Origin: Chaunax sp. Z400
Taxonomy: Eukaryota > Chordata > Actinopteri > Lophiiformes > Chaunacidae
Assembly: GCA_037577475.1 (NCBI GenBank)
Contig: CM075188.1
Location: 10,855,501-10,919,500 of the forward strand
Length of the DNA: 64,000 nucleotides
Reading direction: 5' to 3'
Shown: positions 12,901 through 25,400 of the stretch, in pieces
How positions within the stretch are numbered: position 1 is the first letter of the stretch
Layout: each line of letters begins with the position of its first letter
The notes under the pieces: generated by a model
Told to the model about the DNA's origin: nothing
Databases searched by the model: none
What the model saw: only the letters and a program-made list of their open reading frames with translations
Program-made: the position numbers and the translations under genes

Positions 12901-15204
12901 CAAAAACTTACAATATAAAGTGATCTCATTTGTGAGCCTCAATGTTGATTGACTGCCTCGAATCAAGCAACACAACACAGCAACTTACCTAATGATACCA
13001 ATCGAGAAGAGTCAACAACTCTTTGACACAGATTGATAATAAATACTGCCTTTCTGAGAAACGCTGTATATTCTGCAGTGAGTGTATTAGATTGCATTAT
13101 GTTGTACAGGTGTCGCTGTCATGACAGCACACAGGGTTACATGAAAGAGAGCCTGACTACATGTGAGTAGCAGTGAAGAAGAACGGGACTCCGATGAGAT
13201 GAAAAAACAGCGGTTTTAAGACCTCTGGCCTGTTTACTCGGTCCGTCTGAAAGCAGAGACCAAAAACTGCAGCAGAAATGGTTACAAAGAATGACGTCAT
13301 GATCAGAGTCCTTGACCTTTACTAAAATATCTGACTACTCTGGGTCAAAACATGTATTACCAGAGGAAAATGTAGCAAACCATAGGACTTACTTCTTGCT
13401 AAATGAGGGCCTTTACAACAGAATAATGAAATCCCAATACAAGATGCAATCACACCATCCTTGTGATAAACCACAGACACGTCATGATTGTGATCACAAT
13501 ATTACCCTGTAAGAAGAAGAGTAGCATACAGGTCTGGTATAACCAGCTTGATGTAAGAACATTCTATTCTGAGTGAACCTGAAAACCACAAACCGGCTCT
13601 CATGTCACGCTGCACAGACAACTGGGACAATACAAACATGACTAACAGTGTAACTATTGTCGGCTATTTTCCATTTAGCTCGATTTATTTCAATTTTGTT
13701 CATATATATATTCTAGTTTTCTATTTAGCATTCATTTCTAACATTTCTCAAGGAGAATCTGTAGCTCATCAATTTCCCAACGGGTATCAAACAAGTATTT
13801 CTGATTGTGATTGTGATTGTGTTTAATGACGTCAATGCTGTCTCATCCTCGTCATGGAAAAAATCATGCAATTCACAGTGTATGCCTGCGGTACACAATG
13901 TGACATATGACGCAACCGCGAGCATAAAAGCTGATGTATTTCCCCCATAGTAGGTCACACACCTGAACATATTACTACAATGTCACACTTGTTCTGCAAT
14001 GCAAGGGCACTTCATTCATACTGTTTCGGTGCTGTTACTACCTCCTGAAGGGTGACAGAGGCGTCACAGAGGTAGAACAAACTGACACCCCATTACCCCT
14101 TCATTGCGTTCAGACAGACATTGGGGCGGAACAAAGGCACAACAGGCCTGGAATGAAAACGCCGTCTGAATGGACTAATAAGTCCTCATTCATTGAATTA
14201 TAAAACAAATACTTTACAAACCTGCACATATTTCAAATTTAATCCACACATGTTTGCTAGCAGCTATGTTTGCAGTGGTGAAACCGATACCATAGTGAAA
14301 GTAAGAATATTTTAGGACACTAATAATTATAATGATGGGGATTTCAAGACATGAAACCTGAATCACATTTGACATAAAGCTGTTTGTTATCATACTATCT
14401 AAATTCCACTACCATCCCTAAAGCAGACACACTTCCATATAGAAAGCATACTCATTCATATAGGACTGCTATTACGGCTAATACCGTAACTATCATCTCT
14501 CTTTTGCTGGCATACTCCTGGTCTCAGTCTCTTGCTTTCTCTTTTTAAATAGTCTTGGAGTGGCTGACATGCCTTTTAATTGTCCAGAACATTGAATTAA
14601 ATTTAAATTCCTAATATAAACAACTGTATTCCAAAATGGAGAAACAGTCAGACCAGCATCCAAACACTGCTAAACTGAGGCCATGTGAGAAAACACGTTG
14701 ACCAATTTAGATCGATGGCTAAGCCGTGTTTTTCTACAACACTGAAAGCGTCTTGGACTGTGACAGCAGTCCTGTGGCTCAATGGATGCAGTGTAGACAC
14801 TGACGAGGTGTGCAGCTGCTGCTCTGTTGACATGCTGCTTACAGTGAATGACAGGTGAATTACACACACCCCCCTTCTTATAAGGGAGAACAGAAACAAA
14901 TGCATGTAAAGCCCTAATTCAATTTCATATTTGACCCTAAAGGAATGTCACTTTTTCCTTAAATTGATGAACAATGTTATTTTCCCAGCAAAACAGCCAG
15001 GTTCAGATGAGAGGGAGGGTTTGATGTCACTTGATTGCACTGCCCATGGCAACCTAATATTCAATTAGAACAATACAATGAATTGTGATGGATTCTTCAG
15101 CATCTTCCCACCACTTCTAATATTATAAATACTATTTTGTCGATATGTTTGCTTTATGGGTGACAGCACAAAGAGGGAGAGAGGAGGATGAAAAGAAAGA
15201 GGAC

Positions 15205-15236
<32 letters not shown>

Positions 15237-17714
15237 GGAGAACAGGATGAACCAGGCAAGAAAGTGGATAGATCGTTATATCAAGAGTGTTAACGTGGCA
15301 TAACAGGTACAGCTTAAAGGAAAAACAAATATCTGATCTGAGAGACGTCCCTGCTCACAGCACTGACCAGAACAGTTACACTTCTATTTGAACAATGCTG
15401 AACATACATATATGCATAAGACTTTCATTTGTTTGCTTGTTTGTTTTTCTTAATGTCACATTATACACAACTGCAAATTCATAGAGTCTGTACTGTATGA
15501 TGTACTGAGTGTCAATATCCTCTTATGAAGGCTTACAAGTAAAGGTGAAATGTATTTGTTTTCCATGTGGATATGGCTATAGGCAATACTAGATTAATTA
15601 AATATACACATACGCAGGGGTGCACATAAAATATTTGGTCTGGTTCAAATGAGCACCTGAAGATGTTGCTTGGTGCTCACCTTTTGCACTGCATGAAACA
15701 AACTTTTCACCCCCCACTATCCCAATAGATGGTGAAAGCATACAAACATTAATTACTCACGCACTAATAGGCTTATCCAAACACAGAACACGTATTTTTA
15801 TTTGCATGGTTTTATTTGAAATTTAACAACTATTTACCGTCTGTAACAATTATTGCTAAAATGAATTATTTCTAATAATTTAATTCATTGAATTTAGTTG
15901 GATTTCTCCGACCCCACAATTGGTGTCACAACCCCCCCTTTAGGAACCCCTGTTTTACAGTAGGGCACTGCCATCACCTGAAGCCACTTGAATTTGAATG
16001 GCAGGTAATAGCCTCCATATTCTCAACTGTCTCCATGCAAACCATCTAATATTGTGAAACTTCCCATGTTCAACAAAGCCAATGCTATTCTCACCACATA
16101 TCTTCTTTCTGCACCTCCTTTCCTGTAATTAAAAGCTTAGTAGGAGCGGCAGGGTGGATAGAGAGCAGCACACACATAACTCAAAACAGTATTATGCACC
16201 CTATCAATCTGTACTTAAGCCACTTTAATTAACCTTAATGTTGTTTTACTACTTAAATTTTTACTTTAACTGTATCAGTCTATTTATACTCATGTTGCGC
16301 TTTTTACTATCTATTGCTGCTATTTTCTTTAATGAACATCTATCTATGTGTGGATGTGGGAGGTACAGCAAATATACAAGGGAATTCCCGACGCCACTGT
16401 CTCACGCAGTTTTGAAACGACCCAGTTGTTTACTCCGGCGCTGACTACAGCTCTGTGTGCAGACTGAAAACAACTTCATTTTCCACTCATCCCATAAACC
16501 ACAAGCAAGGAAGAGTTGCAGAAGCCACTTTACTATGTCCTGTGACGTTTGATTCACACCTGAATTAATTAAATGTACACATGTACACGATGTACACAGT
16601 GGTGGTACGTAAAAGCACATCTTGTTCTAATATATGGTGCCCATCGTTTATTTTGACCACACCAAATTAAAATGGTTTACAGCCCTCAATCTAAAGGCCA
16701 TGGCCTGCTGTCAGAATTGAATGGTGTGCATATTATGGAACATTCTAAGCCATCATCTAACGAAAGGAAATTGCAAAAACTCAGTGTATTCACTTTTCAT
16801 GTGTTCAACTAATGTACCGTCATTCTCAGCTCATGATAATGCAAGGTATTAACTTACTGGTTTCCAGATTGCATAGGGCAGTGTATGCTGTATCCAGCCT
16901 GCTGAGAGTAAGATCCCCACGCACCAGAGGAGGCAAATAATGAAGTCTGAAACCAAAGAAAATGAAAAACCATCATTCTACAAAAAAAAAAACACAAACC
17001 CATAGAAATATTGAACATCTTGTATCCTACAGAGCTTTCTTCTACTGCTACAACAAGAATTTTATTAGTGGTGCCCAAGAGTAATGGGACAATTTCTTTG
17101 GCAGAGAATACTTTCATTGAAAGAGGAAAGTGGATTTATCCAAATGTAGCAAAAGCATCTACAACAAATGTCTTTATTGAACGTACATTTCAGTGAGCAG
17201 AGAACTAAAAACTTTTTAAAAACCAAACCTAGATATCTAGAGGGATACTTGGGAAAATTTGGGTGATACAACCACTTGTCAAAATAATTTATAATTTATT
17301 AAATGAAATACCACATGTAGGATCCTAGTCTAATCCAACTAGATGACAATTCCAACATGCAGAAGTTGCATACACAGATGCTCAGATGCCCAACAGTAGT
17401 TATGTCTTTAGGTGCAGTTGGAGTGTCTTTATGATGCAGGGTATTAAATAGCAGATAACATGTAAAGAAAGGGCCAGTATGTTCAATCTAGTTTAACCAT
17501 TGTTAGCAGAAGTGTTTAAGTATATTAGTAGTAAATTGCATTTGTCTACAGAGTGTATGCACATAAAAAGTTAATTGAATGTGTATATGTACTCTAAACA
17601 ATGTATATGTGTTCTAAATAATAACTCTGAAACCTCCATATTTGAGGAGGCCACTGAGAACAAGCTGCCGTCCAGCTGAGGGCCTTCTGGATGCAGGTAG
17701 TTCTTCCCGTCCAT
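9830..17714 (-). CDS. unidentified Ser/Thr/Asn/Gln-rich protein, N-terminal 100 residues (3 coding exons, 3' end outside window)
   Basis: Three minus-strand exons (17714-17634, 16946-16858, 9959-9830) have GT-AG boundaries and agreeing phases and sum to exactly 300 nt. The ATG at 17714-17712 has a strong Kozak context (GCCATGG). The product starts MDGKNYLHPEGPQLDG, continues with WGSYSQQAGYSIHC, then a polar run (LNNNSSSSTTTTD) and DLYSGFPDMDFSSLTLPRNG. It is low in complexity, with acidic/hydrophobic clusters like those in nuclear transcription regulators, but I cannot name the family. The last exon ends in phase 0, so more exons must lie to the left, perhaps beyond position 1. GATAD2, MAU2, SUGP1, MEF2 and CRTC were considered from the expected neighbourhood and do not match. 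Confidence 0.5.
11380..11580. repeat. dispersed fish repeat fragment
   Basis: Contains AATTTAATCAAAATCCATTG, TTTTTGAGATATGTT and CAAACAGGCAAACAAACC, a pattern common in teleost noncoding repeats. Lies in an intron of the minus-strand gene. Confidence 0.35.
13880..14175 (+). mobile_element. MITE-like dispersed repeat, copy A
   Basis: The block ending AACAGGCCTGGAATGAAAAC and GCCGTCTGAATGG recurs in inverted orientation at 20.66-21.02 kb. Shared stretches also include the GTCACACACCTGAACAT and AGCATAAAAGCTGAT regions. This copy lacks about 65 bp present in copy B. No coding frame is seen. Confidence 0.6.
15204..15240. repeat. imperfect (GA)n tract
   Basis: A short AG-rich run with one AAAG interruption inside a longer purine stretch from about 15170. 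Confidence 0.9.
16858..16946 (-). CDS. unidentified gene, second coding exon
   Basis: The acceptor TTTGGTTTCAG and the donor CCA|GTAAGT are both strong. The frame TSLFASSGAWGSYSQQAGYS then IHCPMQSGN is open. It leaves two bases (CA) that join the next exon's G to make Gln. Confidence 0.5.
16947..17633. other. intron of the minus-strand gene
   Basis: About 0.7 kb of AT-rich sequence with no other signal supported. Confidence 0.45.
17634..17714 (-). CDS. unidentified gene, start-codon exon
   Basis: On the minus strand an acceptor (CCCCTCAG) is followed by CGCTGGCC and ATG. The frame MDGKNYLHPEGPQLDGSLFS then VASSNME runs to a GTTTCA donor. The exon extends 8 nt upstream of the ATG, to 17722. 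Confidence 0.5.
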
Positions 17715-20179
17715 GGCCAGCGCTGAGGGGAGGATGGGCATCAGACCACAGCTTCACACATGACCACCAGCTGACTTAGGCAACACACCCTCCGACCCCC
17801 ACCCACGTGCTGGCTGTGTCCAAGATAGTGCTTTTAACAAGGGCAAAGGCTCTCCATGACCTGAGGAAGAGAGCAGATATGGAGGGATGTAGAGGGAAGG
17901 GAAAGAAGGGTAAAGATTAGACATTAGAACAGATTTTTTGTTTTCTAGAAGACAAGGTTATCAATATCACATCAAAAATTTGCACGTGTATAAAAACAGA
18001 AGGGAAAAGTAAATAAGTCACTGATGTCGAGATAAACGTTAGACATCAAAATCAGTGAAGAGAAAGTACAAAGGCAATAGTACAAATAAATATCAAAGAG
18101 TAGCTAACCTGACTTCTTTACAAGCAGATCATAATTAAAGCTTTGTAAGAATATTCCACCTGTAATGCCATTGGATATTGCACTAGAGCAACCATTTGTC
18201 AATTAAGTTTGAAAAAACAAACAAAGAAAGAAAACAAACAAACATCTGAGCACACACTGTTCAGGAAACTCAGATCAGACTGCAAAGGCAGGCAGTACTG
18301 ATCAAATATGAATCAGAGAAAATGTTTTCAGAACCATATCTTAGGTACTGTTCATTTCTAAAAAGTAAACATTTTGACCAAGCAAGTGCTGATCCAACAT
18401 GAATCAAGACTGTCATTCATAGCCCATTTTTCACTTAAAAGGTTTTCAGGAACATATTTCAGTGCAGTGTTCGCTATAACAGGCTTCTATGTTGAAAACA
18501 GCCACAAGTAGGACAGAGAGGGACTCACATTCACGATCATGCACTCTCACGTGTTAAAACATTGATGCTTACATGCACTATTATGCACATACGGTCAGTG
18601 CAGCTACCAAAACAAATACCATAGAAGCTCAGATTAGAATCTTTCTGTAAGTATGACATCATACTCCGCTGAGGACACCATTACTCCACTAGAGTAATGA
18701 AAGTATAGCATACAAGGGTTGCTATATTAATGTTCTCCATCTCATATATTTAAGCTTTAAATAAAAAATCTTAATTAAAAGAATGACATTTTAAAAAATT
18801 TAACATTGGCCTGTTATGCAGTGTAATCTTCCCATGCTGGGCTATGGTTTGCCCACTGTTTTTTTTTTGTGGCAGTAGGTTTTTTTTTCCTTCTGAACTA
18901 CAAAGGTAAACTATGTCCAGTACAGCATATATTAGTTAAGACATTTCTATACAATTAAATTCATATCAGAAATGAATCGATTGATCATTAACATCCCTGG
19001 TATGAGGTCAGCTTTGTATATGTGCTTGGACAATAGAAAAACAAATCTGTGTCTCTGGGGTAGATGGGAACACAAATTGTAAATTACTGAATCCAAATAC
19101 ACGAAGAAAAAAGAAGAAGAAAAAAAACCTATCTTACTGCATAATATGTTGAAACTTTAATAAATATTTCCCAAAATGTCATAATTTTAACTAGTGAATC
19201 ATTCCAATATCTCACCACTCCATGATGCATCTCTGTGTAGTGTCAGTAATATTCCTTCCCCTAACTAATCAAAGTGTTACCTTCCTTCTTTACTTTGGTC
19301 CCAATCCAGAAGAGGGCAGACAAAGCTGGGACAACGAATCCTAGAAGAGTTTATGAGGGTCCACATAAGGGGGCCTTTGTGTATCTGAGTGTGTATATGC
19401 GGCTGTGTGTGTGTGCGTGTGTTTGAGAGACCCAACCCAATCTATTAACCACTAAGTATAGACAATACTTTCTGGATAAGTATGAAGCAAATGTGGGGAA
19501 TCCCTCAAAAACCAGCTGGCAAACTTTGTAGACAGGGGGCTTTAAGCAAAAAGATATTAAATACTATCTGATGATGAGGGGATGGCCTCCAGCCTCTGAG
19601 GTCCAGATGAAGGCGGGGGCAGTACAGCGAGGCAGCTCGGTGCAGTCGAGGAGTGTGTGGAGAGCCTTGTGAGATCCTTTTAGGTGTAGCAGAAGGCAAC
19701 ACCCTTGGGATGCTGAAAGCTTGGATGCATCACATGTTCTCAGGCATCAGTTCACACATCTTACAGCCGAACATAGAGGCTACAGCTGACATAGATCATT
19801 CAATGTGAATGCACCAATGTGAAGCATCACACCTTCTATAATCTGAATTCTAGGCCTCCGCCAACCAGTCAAGGGCTTCACATCCATGTCTGTCCAGACT
19901 CAAAGTACATGTAATGAAGACATGGAAGAATTTAATGAAAAGGTGTTGATGTCAACATTTACAGGGGAGTACAGAGGACTGATAGAAATATGGTGCAACA
20001 ACAACCTATTCAAGCCTAATATCAACAAAACCACTGAGCTTGTGGTGGACTACTGCTGTATGACTATTAGTGTGTACGTTCATCGAGAAAAACAAGAACA
20101 CATTCCTTGCACGTGTTTTACTGCGATAAAGGTGATTTTGACAGAACATGAAGACGTTTCAAATTCTGAAATGTGAATA

Positions 20180-20315
<136 letters not shown>

Positions 20316-20661
20316 TAAAGTAACCTTCACCTTTGAACACCAATATCACATTCACAAAAATGAATGAATGCATAGACAATTCCAAAACATAATGCCTCTG
20401 GTCACTGCTGTTATAGAGGCATGAAAAGGACTCGGAGAGGAAGAAAAATAAAGCAGAAGAAATAGAAACTAGACACGCACTTAAATTATGTTTGGAATTT
20501 CATTTCATGGAATTCTGTGGCTCAACGGTGAGGTGTATGAAACTAGACTCAAGTCTCTGAATGATTACATCCAGTGATCATTCTGTGACAGCAGAATAGC
20601 TGCACATTCAGCAGAGCATGTCATGCACAAGTTTACAGTACAACCCTGAGTTAGGATACTA

Positions 20662-21020
20662 GCCCCATTCAGACAGCATTTTCATTCCGGGCCTGTTGTG
20701 CCTTTATTCCGTCTTGACATCTGTCTGAACGCAATAAAGGTGTAATGGGATGTCAGTTTGTTCCACCTCTGTGACGCCTCGGGAGGTAGTAACAGCACAG
20801 AAACAGGCGTCTGTCTGAATGGAGTTCCCTGGCAATGCGGACCGGGTGTGACGTTGTAGTAATGTGTTCAGGTGTGCGACCTACTCCGGGGGATTTAACT
20901 ATCAGACAGCAAAAGGAGGTCCGGTATTTGAAGAACAAGCACAGAAAATGACCGCTAAACTGGAGATAGTGAAGTATATCAGCTTTTATGCTCACTGTTG
21001 CGTCGTACATCGCGCCTCTT
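20662..21020 (-). mobile_element. MITE-like dispersed repeat, copy B (inverted)
   Basis: Starts near CCCATTCAGACAGC, then GGGCCTGTTGTGCCTTTATT, the reverse complement of the end of copy A with few changes. Its other end reaches GCTTTTATGCTCACTGTTGC. The Tc1-type end pair lies about 20 bp further on. The family name is not known to me. Confidence 0.6.
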
Positions 21021-21040
21021 AATGTTGCGGAACGCAGATG

Positions 21041-21095
21041 TACACTACCAGTCAAAAATTTGGACACAGTTTCCCATACTATTGACTGGTACTGC
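21041..21095. mobile_element. collapsed Tc1-type element (end pair only)
   Basis: TACACTACCAGTCAAAAATT with TGGACACA is a familiar fish Tc1/mariner terminal sequence. Thirty bases on, TTGACTGGTA forms a perfect 10-bp inverted match to TACCAGTCAA. Both ends therefore remain with almost nothing between. Confidence 0.6.
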
Positions 21096-21772
21096 ACACT
21101 GTGAACACACACACTGAGGTGGAGTTGCGACGCCTTGGTCTGGTCCAGTTTGAACGCACCGAACCGGTCAGAGAGGAGGGGATTCGTTTCGGTGCTGTTG
21201 CACAATGCCTTTCTGACAGTGGCTACTGTGTGAAGCATAAATAAGACAGAACATGACCATTTCCTAATCCTTTGTGACATAAACTCCATTGAAAACAGTA
21301 TGAAGACAATAAGTTCAATGCTTTCCTCAACTTGATTGATTTTTGTAAATATATGCTGACTGGATCATTCCACAGCGAAAGAGGTTCATTGATAACAGGT
21401 GATGGGATCATGAATGAGTATGACAGGGGCATTCTTGAAAGGCTCAGTTGTTTACGAGCAAAGATGGAGAGAGGTTCCCCAAGTCTTAAACACATCAGTG
21501 AATAAAGGATAGTACTACATGGGCTCAGGAACACTTCAGAAAATCACTGTTGGCTACACATAGTTTGGCTAAGATTGCATCCTGTTTATATTTACGTTTT
21601 AAACAGCATCCCAACTTTTCGAAATTGGGTTGTATTAAAGACGCATTTAAGAAACCTAAATTCAGCAACATGTCAGTGGCTGTGAAAGCATACATAACCG
21701 CCCAGTAATACAGTAGTAGTGTGCATTTCTCAGTAAAAGGAATTATTTGACCATTAAGTGTGACAGCTGAAG

Positions 21773-22207
21773 TCAATTATTGTCCTCCTGGTTTGCCTCT
21801 GCAGACATGCTCATGTCATTCCATCGCTCTTCATCCTCAAACCCCACAACACCAATGATCCTTGTCATTTCTTCGAAAAGGGGGGCTTTCTTGTTAAATG
21901 CTGCATCACAAGAATCAATTCTCCACACACCAGGCCATTTGCCATCTCTTAGCAACAGAAAAATGTCTTTCGCTGTCCCCTTTTCCCTAACCCTCACCCC
22001 TCCAGCAAGTCTCTGAGGATAATCAATACTGATCATTGTAAGAGTGGTCCCAGATCTCTCCTTCCTGTAAGGCCCGTCATTACCAGACAAAAGCACAAAA
22101 AAAAGAAAAGAGGACACTCTACTACTAACCAGAAGAGAGAGTTGATAAAGAAGAGCCATCAATGGGGAGGAGATGGTTGGAGGAGAAAAAACGAGAAAAA
22201 ACAACAA
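21773..22207 (-). other. unexplained 144-codon open frame
   Basis: The C-terminal 100 codons have balanced protein-like composition, for example SGTTLTMISIDYPQRLAGGV, FLLLRDGKWPGVWRIDSCDA and IIGVVGFEDEERW. The N-terminal part is hydrophobic and T-rich and is less convincing. I do not recognise the family. It could be an exon, a retrocopy fragment or chance. It lies in the large intron between the probable first exon and the start-codon exon, on the same strand as that gene. Confidence 0.25.
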
Positions 22208-22366
22208 CTTTATAACCCTGCTTGGTTATATAGAGATGTGTTTTCATTACCAATACCTGAATTTATAGTCTCTGTATCATGACTGAAACAAACTGTGGAT
22301 GTCCTATATGTTGAAGAGGATATGGCCATTTCAAAACAACACACAAAACCTTTGTTATAAATCAGC

Positions 22367-22372
<6 letters not shown>

Positions 22373-22438
<66 letters not shown>
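22373..22438. repeat. (GA)n microsatellite
   Basis: An uninterrupted GA run of about 66 bp, ending GCGAGAGG. Confidence 0.98.
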
Positions 22439-22444
<6 letters not shown>

Positions 22445-25400
22445 GTGACTCTTTTACAGTGTAATCTTTTTAAATCTGTTAATTACTTCAAATGGTTGCT
22501 GCTGGTTTTTGTAAACCCCCTCCCATGTGTCTCTCCTTCCGTCTCACTCTGTGGGTGGCCTGGTGCTAAAAGCTCGCTGCAAAGGGAGATTAGGCCATTT
22601 TATGGCAGTGATTTTAAAATCTTTCAAACTGAAATGAACCCATACACTATAGTATACTGACCATGTCAAAATATACAAACTAATTCGGGCAGAATGTCTG
22701 CAAACATGTTAGAAACTGTATTTCTGGTGTTATGGCCACATTATATGCCAGCTGGTTCCTCTTGGTTGCATGAGCCACTGTGCCCGTCTGTCAGCCAGAC
22801 AGAGGTTAAACAGGCAGCATGCCTCAGTCACTTAAAAAAACACAATATGTGTATTCACTATGCATGCTTTTAGCTACAGCCGCCAACATTTGTTAGCAAG
22901 TCTGTAAAGTAGGAGGTAAAATGCTGTGTGTGGTAAAAAAAAAGGACTGCCTGGTTGTATGCTGGTGGCCTTTAGTGAATATCAGTGGCAGCCAGAGCAC
23001 ATGGGGATCATCCAGGGAAGTGTGACTTCCTTAAGCTGCTAAGTCACGATTAACACTCACGAGGAGAACCACCACCCAGCCTGGTGCGTGTGCCATCACA
23101 CTCACAAAAGCACACTCACATGTTGGGGGGTTGATACGATCATATTTCCACACACACAACTAAATGTTTATCAGTGTGCACATGTAATGGATTAAGACGG
23201 TGTAAGCTAGTTAATTTACCTTCCAGGTAATTAGGTGAGTCATAAAACATCTAAATGCATTTGCTATAAAACACCGTGTATTATACATGTGTCCCTTTAA
23301 ATGCACTGGCAAGTATAGTGCTAAATGGGGAAACTTCATTTTTGCTAAGCTCTACAGGAACATAGTCACCATTTTCATTCTTTTGTGTCCCCATGTGTCC
23401 TTGCTTGAGACAGCATACCCATGTAGGATTTAACATATTCTATTTTGTATCATAACAGGTAATTAATTAATCTTTTTTTCCTTTACTTTGTATTTTTTTA
23501 TTCCTTTTTTTTCCCTAATTCCCTCTCTTTGCTCAGTGGAAATGATTTTGTTTAGATCCTGTCCACTTTATTAAAAAAAAAAGGTATTTAAAATTATGTT
23601 TTGTGGCATAACAGAAAAATGAAGGATTATCCTTTGACCTCATCCATTTGTCCTGGTGACAATTATGATCTCATCACCTCACATGCATTCCTTTGCTTGC
23701 AGTCACACTCGTGTCATCCCTTTTCTTTGAGCCCATACTAAATCCTTCTTAAGGTACTGAGGAAATCCGTCAACAACCAGCTCTGCTTCATCTTCATTAT
23801 CCACATTCTCAAAATCAACTCCATGTGGCATTTTAGCCAGTGGCCCCATGGTGAGTTATGTGTGAGTGAATGACAAGTTCATGACTGGAAAAGCCAGGAC
23901 AAATCAATTACAGAGAAGAAAAAGAGAGTAAGACACTTGCATTTGCATTAAGAGTGCATGTATAGTACACAAAATACTCAAGTGACAGTCCTCTTTTGGC
24001 ATCATTCAATCCAATGCGCATCACTCACTCATTATAGATCTGAGTCCATCAGCATCACCAGTAATCAAGGCAGAAATGATCAGGGTCCAGTTGCCCTACA
24101 CTAGAGCAGCAAGGGGCCTCTTAGCTGGTTATGATTGTTATAACAGGGTGGATTCATTAGCTACTGTGATGAAATATTCATAAAAGGAACAAGTTACTTC
24201 TCAGGGAAATACTGCCCACCATCATTCAAAACAGCTTACATTATTAATTGGCACCTTTGTTGACACAATGGCCTATACTTGCCTCAATGTGCAAACACAC
24301 ACACATATGGCATACCCTCAAACACCTATGTGGAGGGGTGTACACATTTAGCTACCAAGCAGTTCCTGTTCCCCTTCCCACAAACAGAATTTCCATTCAG
24401 TATTAGAGGCATTGCTACAAATGAGTTATGAAAAGCCCAGTGACCAAGTAGGACACTAGACAGAGAACAATAATCAAATGACTGTGTAACCAAACCTGCT
24501 GTCTTATCAAAAAAACAGGAGATGGAAACAAATCAGGTTTTAACAGTTTGTTGTTATTGCATTTTGCTTGTTCAAATATTTATCAAAGAGGCTCTCTGAC
24601 TGGGACCAGACATGGGAAGACATTCAACAGTCATTTGAACGATTTGATCTAACTGAGAGGCAGGTTTAGGCAAAGATTTAGCTACCTACAAAGGGATGAC
24701 AATTAATCATAATTAGATTCTCATCAATCCACTCCAAGTAGCTATTCAACACCATGTTGCCATGCTGATGAACATCTTGTGCCCACAAACACCAGCTAAA
24801 TGGGACATTAAAGTAATTTATACATAAAGAGGAACTTAGCCAAGCTCTTGCGGCTCAGATGAAGGCTTTGTTGTGGTAAATACAGAAAGAGACAGGCTGG
24901 GCTATCCCAGCCAGCTAGCAAAGAGGGAAGAGAGGAGATGGGAGAGAATAGTTTGACAAAGACCTTGACTGAGTTGTACAATGAAGTAGCAGAGAAGAAT
25001 AAACTATTATAAATAATGGTTTGCAGTGGCTTGATGACTCATCATTTAGGGGCAAATCGCTCCACTTCTAACATCACCAGCAGCAAACAGAAAATTAATA
25101 AAATCTGACTAGATGAGAGAAAGAACGATCCACTTAGCTGCGTCCAATTTCCTGTCATGTAATTTCCTTAGAAGAGAAGGATCATGACACATGCTAGGTG
25201 TGTGCATCGCTCTACCCTTTATTCCACTGGTTCAACATGTTAGATGAACAGACAATAGCTGATTTTACCTGAACAAATATGTATACTGCAGGAAGCTGGG
25301 CGAGCAACATTTAAGGCGATGAGCAAATTAGGATCATGTGATCATATTTTGTGGACAAATTTTTTAGTTGATTTTCCCTGGTATCCTGCGGCTGTTCTGC

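Larger units (their letters stand above)
9960..16857. other. intron of the minus-strand gene
   Basis: About 6.9 kb containing repeat fragment 11.4 kb, MITE-like copy A and a GA-rich tract. No supported exons were seen. The matching phases on each side suggest none is needed. Confidence 0.45.

Noticed and set aside
17040..17100. Possible Tc1-type terminus (TGTCCCATTACTCTTGGGCA on the minus strand)
   Set aside because: No partner end or target duplication was found; the match is too short to report as an element.
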